A stretch of DNA of 64,000 nucleotides from Ganoderma boninense (taxonomy: Eukaryota > Basidiomycota > Agaricomycetes > Polyporales > Polyporaceae): positions 806,001-870,000 of the forward strand of contig CM035306.1 in the NCBI GenBank assembly GCA_002900995.3. Reading direction: 5' to 3'. The notes beneath the pieces were generated by a model. The model saw nothing but the letters and a program-made list of their open reading frames with translations, did no database searches and was not told the DNA's origin. This document shows, piece after piece, positions 57,114 through 64,000 of the stretch (its first letter is position 1; each line of letters starts with the position of its first letter). The translations under genes and the position numbers were made by a program.

Positions 57114-57634
57114 GGATAGGAGGTCTGTCCACTAGAGGAGGCGAGGAAGGGCAGGGTCAGAGCCCGAAAACTCGATGCATTGGTCGGTGCTTCATACACT
57201 CTATATCCTACATAATGTATAATTCTCCACACTCTGTCACCTCCGCTCAGTCGAGATATGATATGTTGTCGTCTATATGTGTCGTATGGAGTGTGTGGTA
57301 CAACAGCGAGAGGTGCGTAGTCAGTCTCAATCCGCTAGCGGTCACCACCCCGACCACGGCGAGTTTCGGAGTGTGTCGACCATTACATATGTTACAGCGC
57401 CTTTTCACCAGTCATGAGGTTTCCGATTTGTGCGCAGGAAGGAGTCTCGCCTCTACACGACGTGTCAAGTGAGAATGTCCAGCAGTTGAGGGATGATAGC
57501 CAGGTCGAGTGCAGACGAGATGGTGCATGAACATGTGTGAAAAGCATTGTGGCATGCACAGCGTCATGGCAAGATAGCAAGGTAGCCCCCAACGACGATT
57601 TCGTGGATTATCGTGCTCTATGTTCCGAGTTTGC
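57114..57634. other. Convergent spacer
   Basis: 3' flanks of COX17 and the RBR ligase gene; nothing else seen. Confidence 0.6.
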
Positions 57635-59681
57635 TTATTCTGAGGGTTCGTTCCACTCCCAGCGATTCTGCTCTAGCCTGTCTGCGGTGTCCTGCAACAC
57701 GACCTCGTGACGACCACGAACATAGACCTATAATTCTTGGTGAGTGGGAAAGCGTCAAATCATACGCGGACGTGGACAAGGTCCATACCGTCTTGTCCAT
57801 CATGCGCTGCCGGAGACTCTTCACGCTGTCGGACTCTACAGGCTCCTCAAGCAACTGGGAGAGGTCCTCCACGGCCTTCTCCAGGTCGCTGGGATGAAAT
57901 AGAAAGTCAGCGTGAGAATATCCATGGACGGGGCTCGCGGGGACTTACGCTTGTATGGCCTCGAATATTTCCTTGTCGTTCCCTGGTGCGAGGAAGTAGG
58001 CCATTGCGTATGTCCATTTGAGGGTCAGGCGACATCGCGTGAGCTCGTCCACAGCATCGCGCATGAAGGTCGACTACAGCAGAGGTCGCATTCGACACCA
58101 ACGTCAAACAGGCACAAGGCGAAGGCACGCACCTCAATCCACGACATCTTGCTCGTTTCCTGCCATTCAACCATCTTCTCCTCAGTGCGCGAGCACAGCT
58201 CCTCGTCGAGCCGGGCGGAGATCTCGTGGTTGTTGAACCGATCGAAGTAGAAGAGCCACTTCTCGAGGCTCTGCTTCGCCGCGGTCTTGAGCGCGTCCGG
58301 CTCCGGCTCCTTCCATGCGTTGCACACCTCGTTGTTGTACCCGTGCACGTCCCAGTTCTTCATGCACAGCCAGCAGAACTGGTGGTTGCAGTGCCGGCAG
58401 AGAATGCGGCTGGCATCGCGAGAGGGGGGAAATAAGTCCTGGGTCTCTCGCCCACGCGCGCGGGTGTGGAGATGGGAGAAGAAACGCTTACTTGCAGCCG
58501 CCGTTCTTCTCTATATTGTTCTCGCACTTCGGGCAGGTGCGCGTGTTCGCCTTGATCCACTGCGCCGTCCCGGCATCCTCACGCGCGTTCTTGAGCCATG
58601 TCTTCACGAACTTGCAGATGATGGGCCGGTGGTCCGAGTCGAAGCCGCACCCGAAGCAGAAGGCGTGGGCAGACGCGCACCGGACGGTCGGCACGACCGT
58701 CGCGAGGGACGACTTGTTCGCGGACGAACAAGACACCGTCTCGGTGCATCCAGGATGAGGGCAGAATCTGAGCTGAGGGTGCGCGCCAACGTAAGACTGT
58801 CGGATGAGCTCTTGATACCTGATGCGCGACGTCAGTTACAGTACGTACAGGAATCTTGCCGACCGGACATGAGGAAGTGGCACCCACCGTTCGTTCACAC
58901 CGGGCTCCACCAGCTTACTGATAGAGGGTCCGTCGATGATAGTGCTGCAGTCGTCGTGCATGCATGCGAACGTGCATTGCCCTTCGTCTTTAATCTTGGA
59001 CGTCGCGTAGAACTGCCAACAGGGCTTGCAGAACGAGTGCTTGCACCGTAGGCGGAACACGGAAGGCGGCGCATCGTCGCAGCAGACCGGACAAAGAAAC
59101 TCGGACGGAGGCGGGAAAGGCGACTCGAGCCGAACGCGCTTCGCGGGGGGTGGACTCATGTCCATGTCGTCCCCCGCGGATGCGGGCTCGCCAGAGTCCT
59201 CTAGCACGCGATCGGCGGACTCGAGGAACTTCTCAATGAGGCGGTCGTTGTTCCAGTTGAAATGGCGCAACAGTATGGACACGATAGGAGTCTGCCGGCG
59301 TATCACGCGGGTAGGGGATTGGGTTGCAATGGCATAGCAGATTTGGAGGAGGGGGGTCAACCAGGAGTGGCGAGTAGTAGACACAAAGTCCTGCACCGCG
59401 GCGCACCTCTAAACCGATGATGCTAGCTACACTATGAATGTCGTTGTCCACGAGCTCTTGAAGCTGCGCTACCGACAGGGACTTGTGCTCGACGTCGCCG
59501 CTCTTGGCCTTGCCCTTGGACTGCGGGATCATCGGCTCGTCACCAAAGTCGGAATCATTCGTACCCTTGAAGATGCCTTGGGTCAACATCGAGATATTGT
59601 TCGACAGCAGGACATTCGTACGTCTATCCCAGAGTCATCCGAGTCGTAGTAGTCGCTACCAGCATCAGAGAAATCGGACAT
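57635..59681 (-). CDS. RBR E3 ubiquitin ligase, Ariadne type
   Basis: Eight minus-strand exons (59622-59681, 59407-59565, 58888-59291, 58492-58818, 58133-58409, 57949-58073, 57789-57888, 57635-57727) give 514 residues, the normal Ariadne length. Order: an acidic N-terminus with SDYYDSDDSG; a UBA-like helix region (LLRHFNWNNDRLIEKF); RING1 (CPVCCDDAP, CKHSFCKPCW); IBR (CGFDSDHRPIIC); RING2 (CPKCENNIEKNGGCNRILC, NHQFCWLC); and the Ariadne domain ending QNRWEWNEPSE. RBR ligases form a thioester on the RING2 Cys (here in GGC) before transfer to substrate. The usual GGCNHM reads GGCNRI: the catalytic His position is Arg. The residue lies at the exon 4/5 junction (58409). Confidence 0.9.
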
Positions 59682-60033
59682 GGTGGTAGTCGAGTGCTAA
59701 GAGAGGGACGCCACATTCGGACCCGCTTATGACTTGATAAGGATATTAAGTGGGGATAACAAACAAGATTGATTCCTTTTATCCTCGGGTTAAATGTCCA
59801 TCAATAGCATAAATTCACACGATTACAAGAGCATGGCGTTGGGGACCGTGGCACCTTGCTCCCCACCAAACACCACAACCTCCCCCATCTCCATCTCCTA
59901 CGCTCGCCTGTGAAGCCTTTGTGCTAGCTGTGCAAAACGTCATACATCATAGGCACCAGGAAGGGCGTGCCAGCACAGCCCGAGCCGGTCTTTGAGCGTT
60001 TTGACACCGGCAACCCTGACTTTCAACGCAGCA
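59682..60033. promoter_or_regulatory. Divergent promoter region, RBR ligase / PFS2
   Basis: A 352-bp gap between divergent starts. No specific site recognised. Confidence 0.55.
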
Positions 60034-62299
60034 ATGGCTTCAAGCGACCCATTACCTATCCTGCTTCCTGCCCGCTATATCCCATCCCAGGACGCATCAA
60101 AGATAGGATGGACACCAAAGCGCGACCTGGAGGTCCCAAACCCCCCGCCGCCAGAAGACCCTCGGGCGCTGGAAATGGACATGGCGAGACAGCTGGCAGA
60201 CGGCAAGCCCGTGAAGAAGGTGCGTCCACGGAGGACAGTTGACTACGGGGGAGCTATGGGACGATGGATTTTGGTGAGTGTACCACATATATCGGGTCGC
60301 GTGCCAGCACGGCTGACGGCGAGTTCTACAGCTGCGCAAAATGCGGCCAAACTCGACATATGTGCCCCAGCTGAGGCCCGCGCCGCCGTGGATAATCGAT
60401 GTAGGGGCGGACAGTTGGGAATGTACGGAGTACAGGGACTCAATATATCTCCTGTGCAGCTCCTGCCGCCGAAGGCATACCCGAACAACCCCTCGACATC
60501 CTTGTGCACTAAGTTCGTGCATACGTCCACCAACAAAATCAGGTGTCCCGTCAACTGTGTTGTGGTTAGTTCCCTTTGCAATACTCCCGCTGCAACGTTT
60601 TGGATGCTGAAGCCCCCCGTAGTGGACACCAGAGGCGCGGCGAATATTAACTGGCTCCACAAGCGGAGAGTTCACGCTGTGGAACGGCCTGACGTTCAAC
60701 TTCGAGACCATCCTGCAAGCCCACGACTCGGCCGTCCGAACGATGCAGTTCACGCATTCGGGCGCGTTTCTCGCGTCCGCTGACCAAAGTGGCGTCATCA
60801 AATATTTCCAACCGAACATGAACAACTTGACGCAATGGACGGGCCACCGAGAAGCCATTCGCGGGCTCAGCTTCAGCCCGGATGACAACAGGTTTGCCAC
60901 TGCCAGCGATGACTCGACCATCAGGCTGTGGTCGTTTGAGGAGCAGCGGGCGGAGCGGACATTGACCGGTGAGCGTTGTGCCTGTATGATAATTCTGGGG
61001 CGACTCTGTGTTATCCGAATCGTGTCCACTCTGACCACTGCGAGACCGTCCGAAGCGCAATACTTGCTCTGCAATCGCTTTCAACATTGATCTCATCCTC
61101 GGAATCGCAGCAAACTCACGCTCTCTCTGACCGCTCCCATTGCTGAACTGTCGTTTTAGGTCACGGTTGGGACGTGAAATGCGTCGAATGGCATCCAACG
61201 AAAGGCCTTCTGGTGTCGGGAAGCAAAGACAATATGATCAAGTTCTGGGACCCTCGAACAGCGACCGTTCTTTCTACCTTGTGCGTCAAACTATTTTCCT
61301 GCGTAAGACGCGTCTAATGGCCGACGACAGGCACTATCATAAGAACACCGTCCAAGCTCTTGCTTGGTCACCAAACGGCGATCTTGTGGCAAGCGCATCG
61401 AGAGACCAGACCGTGCGCGTCTTTGACATCCGGGCGATGAAGGAACTGCGCCTCCTGAAGGGCCACAAGAAGGAAGTCTGCTGTAGGTCTAAGTCAATTC
61501 TCGGTGGTTTGCCTATATTCAATGTCACTGCCTTTTATAAGCCGTCACCTGGCACCCGTTTCACCCGTTGCTCGTCTCCGGTGGCTCGGAGGGCGCCATC
61601 CTCCACTGGGACCTCTCGTCCTCATCGGAGCCTCCCGCCTCGCAGACGCTCTCCCAGCAGCCCGGACCTCGCGCGACGCTCTCGCAGGCGCACGATTCCA
61701 ACGTCTGGGCGCTCACCTTCCACCCGCTCGGCCACATCCTCGTCAGCGCGTCCAACGACCACACCACGCGCTTCTGGTGCCGCGAGCGACCCGGGGACGC
61801 CTCTTCCGTGTTCTCCGGGGGAGGCGAGAAGCCGCCAGAGGTTACTGATACCTCAGGGCAGGACGAGGAAGAGGAGGCGATGGTGCCTGGCTTCGGGCTG
61901 GCTTCAGCAGGGAACGGCTGGTGGGGCGGGAAGGAGGAAGACGGGCGCGACGGGCCGTCAGGTTCGGGGGCACCAGGCCTGTCGGCGTTCGGTGGCCCGG
62001 CGGGTGCGATGGACACGAGCGATGATATGATTCCTGGACTCGGGGGTGGCATTCCGGGGTTGGGCGGGTTCGATGGAGGCGGTTCAGGGTCGGCGGGATC
62101 TGTGGCAGGCAGGCAGAGCGGCCCGCTTCCCTCACAGGAAGACATGTTTGGACATGGAGACAGGGAACCTGAGACGTACGAGAGCAGGGGAGGTCGCGGG
62201 AGGCGATGGGGCCGTGGTGGACACGGAGGGCATCGGGATGGAGGATATCGTGACGGGGGCGGTGGCTATGGCGGTGGGTCACGCCGTGGAAGATATTGA
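60034..62299 (+). CDS. PFS2: Polyadenylation factor subunit 2 (WD40 protein)
   Basis: Seven exons (60034-60273, 60332-60400, 60460-60564, 60623-60968, 61160-61280, 61331-61482, 61542-62299) give 596 residues. Signature motifs of Pfs2/WDR33 are present: [36 protein letters not shown], and WD40 blades ending FWD, LWS and VFD. The protein scaffolds the cleavage and polyadenylation factor that recognises the AAUAAA region and forms mRNA 3' ends in the nucleus. The C-terminus is Gly-rich with RGG/RGRR and GGYR repeats, a likely RNA-binding and arginine-methylation region. The start was set at the first ATG in frame; homologous sequence begins soon after. Confidence 0.93.
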
Positions 62300-62854
62300 T
62301 GTGGTTTGTAGATGTGCTCTGTCGTTCTTATCAGGTTCTAATGAATCTATTCTTTCTAGGCCATGATGTTCATCGTCCTGTTTGTTAACCTCCGGTTCCG
62401 TGTTTGACTGAAGATGCTTTCCTGGCGAATGGCAATGCACTATCAGCGCACTAAAGGCATAGCTGTGGGCTCCTACGGTGACTGGTGGCATGGAAGTCTG
62501 ATAAAGTCCGTTGAATGAATCCGATCGGGATGTGATGGTCACATCCTCTTCCTGCACCAGGCTTAGATATCGAAGAGTGGGAACGGTTTCCATGCGCCGC
62601 ACCCTATTTCCTCTCGTCCCTGTCTATCTCCAGTCGCCACTGACTACTTCCCTCCTTCACACACTATCCACAAAGCTTTTACAAGCCGTAAGCACCAAAT
62701 TCGCCAGCAGCCACCTCTACAGTTCGAAGCTCCACCCAAGCTGGTACCCCCTCGCGGAGTTAGTGGCCGTCGGTTCTCCCTGGTGACTTGGTAAGTTTAC
62801 AGTATTCGGAAGCCTTCTGCAGCCATTGACGTTGGGAGGAAGCTGCCCATCAAG
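62300..62854. other. Intergenic
   Basis: 3' flank of PFS2 and promoter of the HET-domain gene. No gene seen. Confidence 0.6.
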
Positions 62855-63781
62855 ATGTGGCTCCTCAGTACTTCCCGTGCAGAGCTCTACTTCTTCGTGT
62901 CTCCCCAAAGCGTGCCTGGAGGATATGCCATCCTTTCCCACGTCTGGGACCCGTCGAGCGAGCAGTCGTTCCAGAGCACCCAAGGCTTGCGCGTCTCCTG
63001 TGCCGAAACCGGTCTCAATCCCCGCGACCATGTTTCTGACAAAATCCGGGAATGCTGCAAGCTCGCGGAACAATACGGCCATGACTGGCTCTGGGTCGAC
63101 ACCTGCTGCATTGACAAGACCAGCAGCACCGAGCTCTCCGAAGCTGTCAACTCGATGTTCCGCTACTATTCCCTGGCCAACGTCTGCTACGCATTCCTCG
63201 CTGACGTCCCAACCGCTGGCATAGCGACCCTCAGTCAAGAAAAGTCCTCCTTCCGAACGAGTAGATGGCACAAGCGGGGATGGACGCTGCAGGAGCTCTT
63301 GGGGCCTCCTGTTCTATTCTTCGTGTCAGAGACTTGGGAGATTCTGGGATCGAAGGCAGAGCTCAACGACGTGCTGGAGGAGATCACGAGAGTTCCTTCC
63401 GGAGTCCTATTAAACCAGGAGAGGTTCAGCGACACCAGCATCGCACAGCGTATGTCTTGGGCCGCAGGCCGCGAGACGACGCGTCCAGAGGACGAGGCGT
63501 ACTGCCTCATGGGTATCTTCGGGGTCAACATGCCCACGTTATACGGCGAGGGCCGACGTGCGTTCCGAAGGCTCCAGCAGGAGATCATGAAGCAATGCGT
63601 CGATACGTCCCTCTTTGCATGGAGCAACACGCCGTCCGAAACTGTCCCGGACCTTGTCCGGATCGACCCGCGCCAACTGGGGGGCTGCCCCTCCGGCCGT
63701 GATATCACGATGTCGATACTCGTTTCTTGGCGAATTCGCCTTTGGACTTCGCCGGAGCGGCAGGAACGAAATGTGCTTTGA
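62855..63781 (+). CDS. HET-domain protein (heterokaryon incompatibility), 3' part disrupted or beyond window
   Basis: A frame of 308 residues from MWLLSTSRAEL. The three HET motifs are present: YAILSHVWD, WLWVDTCCIDKTSS and KRGWTLQELL, followed by EDEAYCLMGIFGVNMPTLYG of the usual downstream region. HET domains mediate self/non-self recognition and cell death on hyphal fusion. The frame ends at 63781, but family-like sequence continues in another frame from about 63722 (RFLANSPLDFAG, CALIDPTGLQPLVRSRL) and again near the window end (FEINPYGVRAHIPLL). No AG acceptor exists to splice into the second block, so a one-base frameshift near 63720 is likely; the gene may be a pseudogene. Confidence 0.7.
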   Translation: MWLLSTSRAELYFFVSPQSVPGGYAILSHVWDPSSEQSFQSTQGLRVSCAETGLNPRDHVSDKIRECCKLAEQYGHDWLWVDTCCIDKTSSTELSEAVNSMFRYYSLANVCYAFLADVPTAGIATLSQEKSSFRTSRWHKRGWTLQELLGPPVLFFVSETWEILGSKAELNDVLEEITRVPSGVLLNQERFSDTSIAQRMSWAAGRETTRPEDEAYCLMGIFGVNMPTLYGEGRRAFRRLQQEIMKQCVDTSLFAWSNTPSETVPDLVRIDPRQLGGCPSGRDITMSILVSWRIRLWTSPERQERNVL

Positions 63782-64000
63782 TCGACCCCACCGGACTACA
63801 ACCTCTCGTTCGGTCTCGACTGGTAAGCATTCGAGTAAGAATTCTGCAGCAGGGCAGTAGAAGCTGATATTAGACCATCGGTCATACTAGTCAAACGTTG
63901 GCAGTGTCCTGCGGGCTAAAGCTTCCGAGTCAAAATCCAGCCCAGACGTACCAACATTCGAAATTAACCCCTACGGTGTGCGTGCGCACATCCCGCTGCT
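63782..64000 (+). other. Continuation of the HET-domain gene in a shifted frame
   Basis: Carries family-like segments (LVSIRVRILQQGSRS directly followed by stops, then TFEINPYGVRAHIPLL). It indicates that the ancestral gene extends past the right edge. Confidence 0.45.

Noticed and set aside
58287..59051. Plus-strand frame of 254 codons
   Set aside because: Antisense of the RBR ligase, whose eight exons join in frame and carry RING motifs.
1..64000. Secondary-metabolite or defence-type gene cluster
   Set aside because: I found no PKS, NRPS, terpene synthase, P450 or transporter set. The genes are unrelated housekeeping and accessory genes. The two methyltransferases are paralogues without partner enzymes.

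Overview
This is a eukaryotic, GC-rich, gene-dense window from a filamentous basidiomycete, most likely an agaricomycete near the Polyporales (inference from gene families; I could run no search). The evidence is: almost every gene is cut by short introns of about 45-85 nt with GTRNGT donors and YAG acceptors; intergenic gaps are short; and several families are characteristic of Agaricomycetes (cerato-platanins, DUF6699 proteins, F-box/LRR-like proteins, divergent fungal kinase-like proteins, a Ser/Thr-stalk single-pass membrane protein, a HET-domain protein). Exon coordinates were derived by hand by matching splice phase across each junction. All housekeeping genes close perfectly in frame when this is done.

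Layout, left part (1-13 kb): two tandem kinase-like genes with the same exon pattern, the first cut by the window edge; two paralogous SAM methyltransferases with identical exon 2 and 3 lengths on either side of a single-pass membrane protein gene; then a Pro-rich Cys/His protein of unknown function. Middle (13-31 kb): the Rab GTPase YPT1 diverging from translesion polymerase REV1, whose BRCT-region intron carries a 305-bp inverted-repeat element; a tiny Cys-rich membrane protein diverging from the nucleolar GTPase NUG1; a third kinase-like gene; a decayed duplicate of the NUG1 3' end; and a large Cys-rich receptor-like membrane protein.

Right-centre (31-45 kb): three cerato-platanin genes scattered among two DUF6699 genes, a CCDC124/Lso2-like ribosome factor, a calcipressin and a glyoxalase-like gene with frame problems. 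A 3.4-kb stretch (45-48.3 kb) holds no gene I can recognise. Right part (48-64 kb): a CBM21 protein phosphatase 1 glycogen-targeting subunit, two neighbouring F-box genes (the second apparently frame-disrupted), the copper chaperone COX17, an Ariadne-type RBR ubiquitin ligase with an altered catalytic motif, the mRNA 3'-end factor PFS2, and a HET-domain gene running off the edge.

The genes do not form a pathway or biosynthetic cluster. Conserved core genes (YPT1, REV1, NUG1, CCDC124, COX17, RBR, PFS2) are intact and interleaved with fast-evolving accessory families. Frame breaks and duplication relics are found mainly among the accessory genes. The strongest leads are the element in the REV1 intron, the transition-rich NUG1 relic, and the His-to-Arg change in the RBR active-site motif. 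I saw no tRNA, rRNA, CRISPR or bacterial feature.
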